Below are positions 53,754 through 62,344 of a stretch of DNA of 64,000 nucleotides, in pieces. Every line of letters begins with the position of its first letter. Within the stretch, counting starts at the first letter, position 1. Made by a program: the position numbers and the translations under genes. The notes below the pieces were generated by a model. That model searched no databases. It saw only the letters and a program-made list of their open reading frames with translations, and was not told the DNA's origin. The stretch covers positions 1-64,000 of the forward strand of contig JAGFIY010000042.1 of NCBI GenBank assembly GCA_024103215.1. Reading direction: 5' to 3'. The DNA is from Melioribacteraceae bacterium. GTDB lineage: Bacteria > Bacteroidota > Ignavibacteria > Ignavibacteriales > Melioribacteraceae.

Positions 53754-54653
53754 ATGAAAATGAAAAGAATAATATTTCTCCTGTTATTAAGTTTTAACTA
53801 TATATTTCCACAGGCTGGTGACACAGGTCTCGCTTTTCTCAAAATTGGTTTCGGTGCGCGGAATATGGCAATGGGTGATTTGGGAGTAGTGCTTGCAAGT
53901 GATGTAGGTTCAGGTTTTTATAATCCGGCGCTGCTTGCGGAAAATTACAGCTCACAGATAATGCTGACCCATAACGAATGGATGACCGACGTTCGTTCTG
54001 AATTGATAGGGGCTAGTTTCAATTTGTTTGGTTTGCAGTTTGCTGCTGGATTTAATACTACAAGCATATTTGACTTCGAAATTCGAACAAAACCGGGCGA
54101 ACCGGTTTCTACATTTAATGCTAATTATTTTTACGGTAGTCTTTCAACAGGTTTCAATATTTATCAAAAACTTTCAGCCGGGTTAACCTTTAAGTTCATT
54201 CACGAAAATTTATTAACCGATCAAGCAAGAGGAATTGCTTTTGATTTTGGACTATTTTATAGGGATGTTATAGAAAATCTAAATATAGGTGCAGCAATAA
54301 AAAACATCGGATCAATGAATGAATTACGAAATGAATCAACAGAACTTCCGATGGATGTTAGTATCGCAGCTTCTTATAACTATTACTTCAACGAGTTGAA
54401 TTCTGATCTAACGCTCGCAGCGGGTTATCAATTATTCACTCAGACATCAGATTCACACGTAAACTTCGGCGCAGAGTTTTTATACGATGCGGTGTTTGCA
54501 CTACGAACTGGTTACTTAACCGGCTACGAAACTAAGGGCCTCACTGCCGGAGCAGGAATCTTTTGGGATTCCATTAGATTTGATTATGCATTTATTCCGC
54601 TCGATTATGATTTGGGAAATTCACATATCATTTCTATTGGATATGATTTTTAA
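53754..54653 (+). CDS. PorV/PorQ-family outer-membrane protein
   Basis: A 299-residue barrel protein with signal peptide (ending YIFPQ) and GLAFLKIGFGARNMAMGDLGVVLASDVGSGFYNPALLA, ending in Phe. Third PorV/PorQ family member in the window and tandem to the second. A tandem pair behind a FlgD-tailed protein suggests dedicated surface attachment factors for particular cargo (inference). Confidence 0.85.
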   Translation: MKMKRIIFLLLLSFNYIFPQAGDTGLAFLKIGFGARNMAMGDLGVVLASDVGSGFYNPALLAENYSSQIMLTHNEWMTDVRSELIGASFNLFGLQFAAGFNTTSIFDFEIRTKPGEPVSTFNANYFYGSLSTGFNIYQKLSAGLTFKFIHENLLTDQARGIAFDFGLFYRDVIENLNIGAAIKNIGSMNELRNESTELPMDVSIAASYNYYFNELNSDLTLAAGYQLFTQTSDSHVNFGAEFLYDAVFALRTGYLTGYETKGLTAGAGIFWDSIRFDYAFIPLDYDLGNSHIISIGYDF

Positions 54654-54778
54654 GAAAACCCAAATACGGGTGTAATTATTGAGAATTTAATATTCAGTCA
54701 CACGGATTCACGTTTTATTAAAACATCCCGAAAAATGCTTATCTTTAAAAATTACTTTTTAATCGAATACTTTTTGCA

Positions 54779-55738
54779 ATGAAAATAATTCCTTATTCAG
54801 AAGAATGGCGAGAAGAATGGGACAATTTTGTTCTCAGTTCCAATAATGGAACAATGTTCCACCTTCAAAAATTTTTTGATTACCATCAAACCGGTAAATT
54901 TCAATTTAATCATCTTATGTTCGTAGAAAACGATAAGCTGGTTGCAGTTCTTCCAGGATCGTTAAAAGACAGAATTTTTGAATCACCGATCGGAGCAAGT
55001 TACGGATCAATCGTGATTGGCGATTATAAATTTAAATACGTTATGGAGATTATTTCTACTCTTCTAGATTACGGAAAAGCCAACAACTACAAAGAAATTA
55101 TCCTTACAGCAGCTCCGATGATTTACGAAACTTATCAGAATCAAAACCTCGAGTTTGCACTATTGTGGCAAGGATTTTCGTACGAGCTCCATTATATTTC
55201 AAGCGCCATTAAACTTGATAAGGAAAGGGATATAATACAAAGATTCCAACCTACTGTTCGTAGAAATATCAGAAAAACAATAAAAAACCCGGATATTAGA
55301 GTTGAGGTAAACGATCGTTACGATCAATTCTATCCTATACTTCTTGAAAATAAAGCTCGTCACAATGTAAAACCAACTCATTCCTATGATGATTTGCTTA
55401 AACTGAAACAACTTCTTCCAAACAATTTAATGCTGTTTATGGTATATCTTAAAGATAGACCGATCGGCGGATCATTGATGTTTTATCCTAATAAGAATGT
55501 TGCCCTTTGTTTTTATAATATGCTTCTTTACGATTATGCCGATTATAAACCAATTCATCGCGTTATGTATGAGGTAGTTAAGTACTGCACAGATGCCGGG
55601 TTCGCTTATGTTGATATCGGTGTTTCGCAAGATACGAAAGCCGAAAATCCTATGACTCCAAGTATGAGCTTAATCGATTTTAAGGAAAAATTTGATGCTA
55701 AAACTATTATGAGAAACACTCTTCATATAAAATTGTAA
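54779..55738 (+). CDS. FemAB/GNAT-like acyltransferase
   Basis: A 319-residue cytosolic protein resembling FemAB-type or GNAT-fold aminoacyl/acyl transferases: N-terminal WDNFVLSSNNGTMFHLQKF, RRNIRKTIKN, and C-terminal GGSLMFYPNKNVALCFYNMLL with YVDIGVSQDT. Such enzymes add amino acids or acyl groups to cell-wall or polysaccharide precursors. It is followed at short distance by GT4 and GT9 genes, which supports a role in decorating an envelope glycan. Confidence 0.75.
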   Translation: MKIIPYSEEWREEWDNFVLSSNNGTMFHLQKFFDYHQTGKFQFNHLMFVENDKLVAVLPGSLKDRIFESPIGASYGSIVIGDYKFKYVMEIISTLLDYGKANNYKEIILTAAPMIYETYQNQNLEFALLWQGFSYELHYISSAIKLDKERDIIQRFQPTVRRNIRKTIKNPDIRVEVNDRYDQFYPILLENKARHNVKPTHSYDDLLKLKQLLPNNLMLFMVYLKDRPIGGSLMFYPNKNVALCFYNMLLYDYADYKPIHRVMYEVVKYCTDAGFAYVDIGVSQDTKAENPMTPSMSLIDFKEKFDAKTIMRNTLHIKL

Positions 55739-55742
55739 ATTG

Positions 55743-56858
55743 ATGAAGAAAAAAGTTTTCATTGCTTTTCTCGGTAATGCACTTCACGATTCAAGGATAA
55801 CAAATCTTAAAGATTCATTAGAAGCTGACGGCTGTGAAGTTAAAGTAATTTCTTTTGACTGGACTACCCAGAATTTTAAAACGATTATCAATGACATCAC
55901 AATTTATAAATTAAATAAATCAAAATTTTCATTCTTATTCTATTTTTCATTTGCTGTTAAGTTGTGGAAAAGTTTGAAATTATCTAATGCCGATATCTAC
56001 ATAGCAGAAGATTTTTTCCCGCTTGCTTTTACAACAATAATCGGAAGAAGGAAAAATTCGAAGGTGATTTATAATTCGCGTGAACTTTATCCTTTTCTCG
56101 GAGGTCTTCGTAACAAAAAGTTCACTCAATGGTTGATAAAGAAAATCGAAAAGAAGTATATAAAAAAGGTTGACCTTGTTTTAACAACCGGAGAAATGGA
56201 TTCAAAATTTTTAGAAGATTATTATGGTATTAAAAATACAATGGTGCTAAGAAATATTCCGCTTTTACGGAAACCGGGGAATAAAATCGATTTACGTAAG
56301 TTGTTGAATATTCCATCATCTAATAAAATTGTTCTGTATCAAGGAGTGATGATAGAAGGAAGAGGTATTATACGGATCATATCGTTGTTAAAAGAACTGC
56401 CGAACATAGAGTTTGTTCTTCTAGGTGATGGAGCACTGAGAAAAGAATTTGAAAGAGCTGCAATAAAATATAAAGTCAGTGATCGGATACATTTTCTTGG
56501 AACTATACCTCAAAGAGAACTTATGAACTATACTTCCGCTGCGGACATTGGCTTAGCACTGATAGAAAATATTTCGATAAGTTATTATCACGCACTTCCA
56601 AATAAATTATTCGAATACATTATGGCTGGAATTCCAGTGCTTTCAAGTAATCTGCCGCAGATGGAAAAAATTGTTAATGATTATCAAGTCGGAATTATTG
56701 TGGATGAGAAAGATGACAGCCAAATTTTAGCGGGATTGAAAAAACTTACCGAGGATGGAGATTTTAACTCTCGGTTAAAAGAGAATTGCGCAAAAGCCTC
56801 ACTTGAATTGAACTGGGATAAAGAATATTCTCGTGTAAAAGACCGGCTTCTTTCATGA
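55743..56858 (+). CDS. Glycosyltransferase, family 4-like
   Basis: A 371-residue GT-B enzyme. The N-terminal half has the acceptor-side Rossmann region (FIAFLGNALHDSRITN), and the C-terminal half shows the donor motif: VLYQGVMIEGRGI, FVLLGDGALRKEF, YHALPNKLFEYIMAGIPVLSSN, an E-x7-E-like segment. ATG at 55743 is preferred over TTG 3 bp earlier. It overlaps the GT9 gene by 4 bp (ATGA). Sugar specificity unknown. Confidence 0.87.
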   Translation: MKKKVFIAFLGNALHDSRITNLKDSLEADGCEVKVISFDWTTQNFKTIINDITIYKLNKSKFSFLFYFSFAVKLWKSLKLSNADIYIAEDFFPLAFTTIIGRRKNSKVIYNSRELYPFLGGLRNKKFTQWLIKKIEKKYIKKVDLVLTTGEMDSKFLEDYYGIKNTMVLRNIPLLRKPGNKIDLRKLLNIPSSNKIVLYQGVMIEGRGIIRIISLLKELPNIEFVLLGDGALRKEFERAAIKYKVSDRIHFLGTIPQRELMNYTSAADIGLALIENISISYYHALPNKLFEYIMAGIPVLSSNLPQMEKIVNDYQVGIIVDEKDDSQILAGLKKLTEDGDFNSRLKENCAKASLELNWDKEYSRVKDRLLS

Positions 56859-57892
56859 ACTTAAAGCTAAAAAGATTTTTAGTAATTCGTATTGATAGGA
56901 TCGGCGATGTTGTGCTCTCAACTCCGATTCCGAGAGAGGTCAAATCCAAATATCCGGATGCATTCGTTGCAGTTCTTTGCAGAGATTATACAAAGGATGT
57001 TTATATCTACAACCCAAATGTCGATCTTATAATTTCCCTCGAAGAACTTAAAGAAAAAGGATTTTGGGGGACAGTATTTTTCTTAAGAAAATTGAAATTT
57101 GATGCTTCGCTGCTTCTGCTTCCTGATGAATGGATTAATTATGTACTCTTTTTCAGCGGGATTAAATGCCGGGTTGGAACAGGATATAAATTTTATCAAT
57201 TCATTACAGGTGTTAAGGGAATAAGCAGAAAAAAATATATTCCATTAAGACACGAAGCAGATTATTGCATGGATCAAGCTCGTTATTTAGGAATTCAAAC
57301 CGATAATCTTACCACGGAAATTTTTTTAACTGATGAAGAAAAAGAAAAATCTTCTGATTTAAGAAAAGAATTACTGGACGGGAAAAAGTATCTAATAGGA
57401 CTTCATATTAGCAGCGGTGGTTCAGCACCAAATTGGGAACCGGAAAAATACCTTAAACTTTCCGAAAAGTTAGAAGAACAAAACGATGTTAAAGTGGTTT
57501 TCACGGATAATGTAGTTCCTAAAAATTTTCCGAAAGAAAAACAAAATATATTTATTAATTTTGGGAAGACTCTCAGAGAAACAATTATCTCTATAAATAG
57601 CCTGGATTGCTTGGTTTCTGCAAGCACAGGGCCTATGCATATTGCAGCCGCGCTTAAAGTAAAAACCATTTCACTATTTTGTCCTCTTCCCGCCTGCTCT
57701 CCAAAACTTTGGCGACCGCTCGGAAATGAATCGATAGAACTGCTTCCATCCGAAAACTATTGTCAAACAAAATGTCCCGGTGATCCAAAAATCTGCACAT
57801 TTGATGGTGAGGGGGGAATAGAGATCAAACAAGTTGTTGAAGCAGTAAATGCAATTTTAAAAGTGTATAATGGAAATCGTTTGCACAATTGA
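56855..57892 (+). CDS. Glycosyltransferase family 9 (heptosyltransferase-like)
   Basis: A 345-residue GT-B transferase of the lipopolysaccharide heptosyltransferase type. N-terminal FLVIRIDRIGDVVLSTPIPREV is the hallmark, and the C-terminal donor site has LDCLVSASTGPMHIAAALKVKTISLFCP. It implies that the outer membrane contains an LPS-like core. Third gene of the FemAB-GT4-GT9 operon; SRP RNA lies about 25 bp downstream. Confidence 0.9.
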   Translation: MNLKLKRFLVIRIDRIGDVVLSTPIPREVKSKYPDAFVAVLCRDYTKDVYIYNPNVDLIISLEELKEKGFWGTVFFLRKLKFDASLLLLPDEWINYVLFFSGIKCRVGTGYKFYQFITGVKGISRKKYIPLRHEADYCMDQARYLGIQTDNLTTEIFLTDEEKEKSSDLRKELLDGKKYLIGLHISSGGSAPNWEPEKYLKLSEKLEEQNDVKVVFTDNVVPKNFPKEKQNIFINFGKTLRETIISINSLDCLVSASTGPMHIAAALKVKTISLFCPLPACSPKLWRPLGNESIELLPSENYCQTKCPGDPKICTFDGEGGIEIKQVVEAVNAILKVYNGNRLHN

Positions 57893-57915
57893 ATATATTT
57901 CACATCCAAAATTTT

Positions 57916-58008
57916 GCCAGACCCTCACTAACAGGTTGATACTCAACTCCGTCAGATCCGGAAGGAAGCAGCGGTCGGTACTCGATTTGTGTAGTGAGTA
58001 AGTCTGGC
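57916..58008 (+). ncRNA. ffs: Signal recognition particle RNA (small bacterial type)
   Basis: The universal SRP apical motif (GTCAGATCCGGAAGGAAGCAGC, 57951-57972) is present, flanked by pairing arms: GCCAGAC (57916-57922) with GTCTGGC (58002-58008) and CTCACTA with TAGTGAG. About 93 nt, a 4.5S-like RNA without the Alu domain. It binds Ffh for co-translational membrane targeting. The exact 5' and 3' ends may extend a few bases. The convergent sixA-like gene stops 5 bp beyond it. Confidence 0.95.
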
Positions 58009-58012
58009 TTAA

Positions 58013-58465
58013 TTATTTTATGTTAATTAATTCTCCTTTTCCTCTTTCCGCTTTAATTTTAAAGCTGATATGAGCAAGTCCGGCAGTTTCGAAATATAAA
58101 TCCGGCGGAAAACTTTTACAGAAGTAACTTACGAAACTTGAACAATCGGGCTCGTGTCCAACAACCGCAATGCTTTTTACATTATATATTTGAAGCAGAA
58201 CTTCAAGATCAGAAGGTTTACAGCCCGGTTTCAAACTGTTTTCAACTTGGATTAGTCCCACTTTTCCGAAATGCTCTGCAATTATCTCGGAAGTTTGTTT
58301 TGCGCGTAGGAGAGGTGACGATAGAATCACGTCGAATTCTATAAACGATTCTTTCCAAAAATTAATCTTAGTTAAAAGTTTCAGTTTACCATCGGATGTT
58401 ATTTCTCTCTCAAAATCCATTCCTTCAGTTGACGCAACCGTGTGGCGAATTATAAATAAGTTCAT
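58013..58465 (-). CDS. SixA-like histidine phosphatase
   Basis: A 150-residue member of the histidine phosphatase (phosphoglycerate-mutase-like) superfamily. The catalytic histidine is in FIIRHTVAS (RHT in place of RHG), SSPLLRAKQT is the second conserved arginine region, and VGHEPDCSSFV supplies the second histidine. Length and motif layout match SixA, which dephosphorylates phosphohistidine. The orphan histidine kinase at 18 kb could be a substrate, but nothing links them directly. Confidence 0.85.
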   Translation of the reverse strand: MNLFIIRHTVASTEGMDFEREITSDGKLKLLTKINFWKESFIEFDVILSSPLLRAKQTSEIIAEHFGKVGLIQVENSLKPGCKPSDLEVLLQIYNVKSIAVVGHEPDCSSFVSYFCKSFPPDLYFETAGLAHISFKIKAERGKGELINIK

Positions 58466-58555
58466 TCCATTCCGAAAAAATATAAAAATAATTTACTTTT
58501 GATTTTATTAAAACAATTTTATTTTACAAGCCAATTTTATTGAGCTGAAATCATA

Positions 58556-60454
58556 TTGCTAAATTACAGCGCAAAAATATTCGCCCTACTCATTTTATTC
58601 AATTCGATTATTTTCTCTCAGCAGATCGAACATCCAAAATTTTCTCTAACAGGAATCAAAGTAAACATTAGTTATGATTTAGCCGAAGATGATTCTATAA
58701 AAATTCTCACTGCAGATTCCGAGAAAAGATTAGTAAATGAATTTCTTTTTACAAAAAATTCTCCAAGGCAGGAAATAATTTTTAATAATGCAGGATCCTA
58801 CTCATTTTATATTGATGGTGAAGAAAAATCAATAAGCACGATTAGAATAATACCTGGATGGTTTAGTTTAATTCCACCTGTACTAGCAATTTTTCTGGCA
58901 CTTGTAATCCGGCAAGTGATTGTTTCATTGGCTGCGGGTATTTACGTTGGAGCATTTTTTATCTATGATTATGATCCTTTCATAGCATTCCTACGTTTTG
59001 CTGATTCAATTGTTCTTAATTCCCTAACTGATCCCGATCATATGTTTGTTATAACCTTCACTCTGTTGATAGGAGGTGTTGTAGGGATTATAACGAAGAA
59101 TGGGGGAACTGCGGGACTAGCTAACATTATTACCAAATTAGCAAAGACAGCACGTTCCGGGATGATCGCAAGCTGGCTGATGGGTTTGGCGGTTTTCTTC
59201 GATGATTATGCGAACTCATTGATAATCGGAAATATGATGCGCCCGATTACAGATAAATTAAGGATCTCAAGAGAAAAGTTAGCTTATATTGTTGATTCGA
59301 CAGCGGCTCCCATTGCAAGCGTTGTTATAATCAGTACCTGGATTGGATATGAACTCGGTCTGATTGGCGAGGGATTGAAAATAATCGGTTCGACAGAAAA
59401 TGCTTATGATGTCTTTATCAGTACAATTCTGTATAGATTTTATCCTATTGCGGCACTTTTTTTTGTTTTTGCAACATCATATTTTCAAAGAGATTTCGGC
59501 CCGATGTATAGAGCAGAAAAACGTGCAAGGCTTACCGGAAAGCTCTTTGAAACACTTTCAAGCGAAGCAAAAACGGTATCGGAAGATGAATTAGGAATCG
59601 GGAAAGCAAAACCGAAATGGTACAATGCTGCCGTTCCAATTTTGATGATTTTATTCGGTACGGTTGCCGGTTTAATTTATACGGGCATCACGAAGCTTGA
59701 AGAAATTGGATCGTCTAATTATTCAATTCAAAATATTATTAGTAATTCTGACTCTTACTCAGCTCTTCTTTGGGCAAGTCTCTTAGCTTGTTTTATTGCA
59801 ATTGTTATGACGGTTTGGCAGGGAATACAATCACTCTCGGATGTTATAAACTCTTGGTACAAAGGCGTTCAATCCATGCTGCTTGCATGTATAATTCTTG
59901 TACTTGCATGGTCGATAAGCAATGTTACAACCGAGTTAATGACTGCTGATTATTTAATTTCAATTGTAAGCGATGCGATAAACCCGAGATTTCTTCCGGT
60001 GATTGTTTTTATTGTGTGTGCATTTATAAGTTTTGCCACCGGCACGAGCTGGGGAACGATGGCAATAGTTATGCCGATAGTGATCCCTCTTGCTTCTCTG
60101 CTTTCCGACAATTTTGGTTTTGCTGGAGATGATAAAATTATAATAATTCACGGGGTAATAAGTTCCGTGTTAACCGGCTCTGTTTTTGGCGACCATTGTT
60201 CACCGATTGCTGACACAACAATCCTCAGTTCGATTGCTTCAAAATGCAATCACATTGATCATGTAAGAACTCAACTTCCTTATGCTATGTTGGTTGGGAT
60301 TATTTGCATGGCTGCTGGAGATATTCCGACTGCTTTCGGATTCAGTCCATACTTTTCACTCGTTATTATTTTTGGAGTGCTCATAACTTTCTTGTTTGTT
60401 TTTGGGAAAAAGCTTCCTGAAGTCCCACAAAAAAGAATGTCTAGGATCGATTAG
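58556..60454 (+). CDS. NhaC-family Na+/H+ antiporter with exported N-terminal domain
   Basis: A 632-residue membrane protein. Residues of about 110-620 form the transporter with at least ten helices and conserved patches (GGVVGIITKNGGTAGLA, MGLAVFFDDYANSLIIGNMMRPITD, SFATGTSWGTMAIVMPIVIPLA, SVFGDHCSPIADTTILSSIASKCNHIDHVRTQLPYA), typical of NhaC-like antiporters. The first 100 residues are unusual: a signal peptide (LILFNSIIFSQQ) and a beta-rich periplasmic segment. The start is TTG; the longer N-terminus appears genuine because the signal peptide is well formed. The gene end overlaps convergent uvrC by 14 bp. Confidence 0.88.
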   Translation: MLNYSAKIFALLILFNSIIFSQQIEHPKFSLTGIKVNISYDLAEDDSIKILTADSEKRLVNEFLFTKNSPRQEIIFNNAGSYSFYIDGEEKSISTIRIIPGWFSLIPPVLAIFLALVIRQVIVSLAAGIYVGAFFIYDYDPFIAFLRFADSIVLNSLTDPDHMFVITFTLLIGGVVGIITKNGGTAGLANIITKLAKTARSGMIASWLMGLAVFFDDYANSLIIGNMMRPITDKLRISREKLAYIVDSTAAPIASVVIISTWIGYELGLIGEGLKIIGSTENAYDVFISTILYRFYPIAALFFVFATSYFQRDFGPMYRAEKRARLTGKLFETLSSEAKTVSEDELGIGKAKPKWYNAAVPILMILFGTVAGLIYTGITKLEEIGSSNYSIQNIISNSDSYSALLWASLLACFIAIVMTVWQGIQSLSDVINSWYKGVQSMLLACIILVLAWSISNVTTELMTADYLISIVSDAINPRFLPVIVFIVCAFISFATGTSWGTMAIVMPIVIPLASLLSDNFGFAGDDKIIIIHGVISSVLTGSVFGDHCSPIADTTILSSIASKCNHIDHVRTQLPYAMLVGIICMAAGDIPTAFGFSPYFSLVIIFGVLITFLFVFGKKLPEVPQKRMSRID

Positions 60455-62264
60455 AGTAATGCTCAAAGATTAAGTTCGCTTTAGCTTCACCGACAACTTT
60501 TTTTAGATCATCAATAGAAGAAGTTCTTATCTGTTCAATATTTTCAAAGTGTGTCAGAAGTTTTTCAGATGCTTTTTTGCCAATCCCTTTAATTTCGGTC
60601 AATTCTGTTGCAAAAGTTCTTTTACTTCTTCGATCACGGTGGAATGTAATCGCAAATCTGTGAGCTTCGTCTCTTATATGCTGAATAAGTTTTAGACTTG
60701 ATGATGTTTTAGGAATCGATTGTGGTTCCGAAATTCCAGGAAAGAAAACTTCCTCAAGTCGTTTTGCCAATCCTATAACTGGTTGATCTGTGATTTTAAG
60801 TTCATTTAGAATTTCAACCGCGCTGCTAAGCTGACCTTTCCCGCCGTCGATTATAATCAGATCGGGGAGCGGCTCACCGTTTTCAATAACCTTTGAATAC
60901 CGTCTTCTTATTACTTCGCGCATACTTGCAAAATCATCGGGACCTTCGACATCCTTAATAATAAACTTTCTGTAAAACGATTTCTTCGGTTTGCCGTCCA
61001 CGAAAACAACCATACTTGCGACAGTATCTGTGCCCTGTAGATTTGATATATCGAAACATTCCATTTTTTTCGGGATTACGGGAAGTCGTAAATCTCTTTT
61101 CAAAGCTGCTAATGTGTAGGGTACGTTGCCTTCTCGTTTCATTCTGTGAAGCTGAATTTCTTTTAGTTGAAGCATTGCGTTTTGTTTATTCATCCGCAAC
61201 AAGGATAGTAATTCGCTTTTCCTCTGCGGGATAAAAAATTTTGTCGGTTTCAGTGCTTTGGTATTTAACCAATTTAATAAAGCTTCCTTATCGTCCGGTT
61301 CGATTTCAAGAATAATCTCTTTCGGAATTTCAACAAACTCGTTGTAGTAATGCTTGAGCACAGCACTGTAAATAGTGGGAAGTTCTTCCGCACCTTCATT
61401 AATCATTTTCAGGTTCTTTTTCCCGACAAGTTTTCCCCCGCGAATGTTCAATATTGTAGATGCTACATCCTTTCCTTCAACAGCTGCACTTATTATATCT
61501 CTATCTGTAAAATCCCTCGAGATAACTTTCTGCCGTGATTCATAAACTTGAAGCTGTTCGATTTTATCCCTTATTTCTGCAGCTTTTTCAAATTGGAAGT
61601 TATCCGATGATTCCTTCATCTTAGCTCTCAAATCGGAAATGAGTTCACTCGTTCTTCCCTTAAGAACTTTTACGACTTCATTCACCATTTCATTATAGTC
61701 TTTTTCGCTAACTAATCCCTCACACGGACCATCGCACTTCTTAATATGATAATCCAAGCATATTTTTATTTTACCTTCTTTAATTACATCGTCGTCGATG
61801 AAGTATTTGCAGCTTCTTATTTTGAATGCGGCGTTGATCATTCTAAGGGATGCTTTCATACTTTTAACATCGGTATAAGGTCCAAAATATTTTGAACCGT
61901 CCTTTACAATATCTCTTGTTGCAAAAATCTGAGGATAAGGTTCGTTTGTTACTTTAATATAAGGGAAGGATTTATCGTCTTTTAAGTTTACATTGTATCT
62001 TGGCTTAAGCTGTTTAATTAAATTGTTTTCAAGAACGAGTGCTTCCACTTCTGTATCGGTTATTATTAGTTGAAGATCATCTACTTTGCTGACCATTACT
62101 TCAGTTTTTGGAGAGGAAAGATTTGATTGAAAATAAGAGCGGACCCTATTCCTCAAATTTTTTGCTTTACCCACATAAATTACTTTTTGGTTTTTATCAA
62201 GAAATTGATAAACACCCGGCAAAGCAGGAAGCGCTTTTAATTTTTCTTCTAGTATTTCGTTCAT
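60441..62264 (-). CDS. uvrC: Excinuclease ABC subunit C
   Basis: A 607-residue nucleotide-excision repair nuclease. GIY-YIG domain (LPGVYQFLDKNQKVIYVGKAKNLRNRV), cysteine cluster (CLDYHIKKCDGPCEG), UVR motif (FQFEKAAEIRDKIEQL), RNase H-like 5' incision domain (MECFDISNLQGTDTVASMVVF, IIDGGKGQL, FHRDRRSKRTF) and terminal HhH (LTEIKGIGKKASEKLL). The ATG at 62264 is chosen: the open frame runs 19 codons further upstream, but those codons come from the glgC terminator. Confidence 0.97.
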   Translation of the reverse strand: MNEILEEKLKALPALPGVYQFLDKNQKVIYVGKAKNLRNRVRSYFQSNLSSPKTEVMVSKVDDLQLIITDTEVEALVLENNLIKQLKPRYNVNLKDDKSFPYIKVTNEPYPQIFATRDIVKDGSKYFGPYTDVKSMKASLRMINAAFKIRSCKYFIDDDVIKEGKIKICLDYHIKKCDGPCEGLVSEKDYNEMVNEVVKVLKGRTSELISDLRAKMKESSDNFQFEKAAEIRDKIEQLQVYESRQKVISRDFTDRDIISAAVEGKDVASTILNIRGGKLVGKKNLKMINEGAEELPTIYSAVLKHYYNEFVEIPKEIILEIEPDDKEALLNWLNTKALKPTKFFIPQRKSELLSLLRMNKQNAMLQLKEIQLHRMKREGNVPYTLAALKRDLRLPVIPKKMECFDISNLQGTDTVASMVVFVDGKPKKSFYRKFIIKDVEGPDDFASMREVIRRRYSKVIENGEPLPDLIIIDGGKGQLSSAVEILNELKITDQPVIGLAKRLEEVFFPGISEPQSIPKTSSSLKLIQHIRDEAHRFAITFHRDRRSKRTFATELTEIKGIGKKASEKLLTHFENIEQIRTSSIDDLKKVVGEAKANLIFEHYSNRS

Positions 62265-62293
62265 AATTGATGCAAATCTACAATTTACCTTAA

Positions 62294-62320
62294 TAAAAAA
62301 CCCCATCCTTGGATGGGGCA
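62294..62320 (-). terminator. Intrinsic terminator of glgC
   Basis: Arms CCCCATCC (62301-62308) and GGATGGGG (62311-62318); on the minus strand the hairpin runs into TTTTTT. It lies 27 bp beyond the glgC stop and just upstream of the chosen uvrC start, separating the two minus-strand genes. Confidence 0.9.
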
Positions 62321-62344
62321 TTAACCTTAGTATTTTTTCCCCTT

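Noticed and set aside
54654-54778. Terminator after the second PorV-like gene
   Set aside because: The only hairpin (ACCC/GGGT, 4 bp) lacks a T tract.
62265-62321. N-terminal extension of UvrC by 19 codons (start at 62321)
   Set aside because: These codons are made of the glgC terminator hairpin and spacer; the UvrC family begins at the Met at 62264 just before the GIY-YIG domain.
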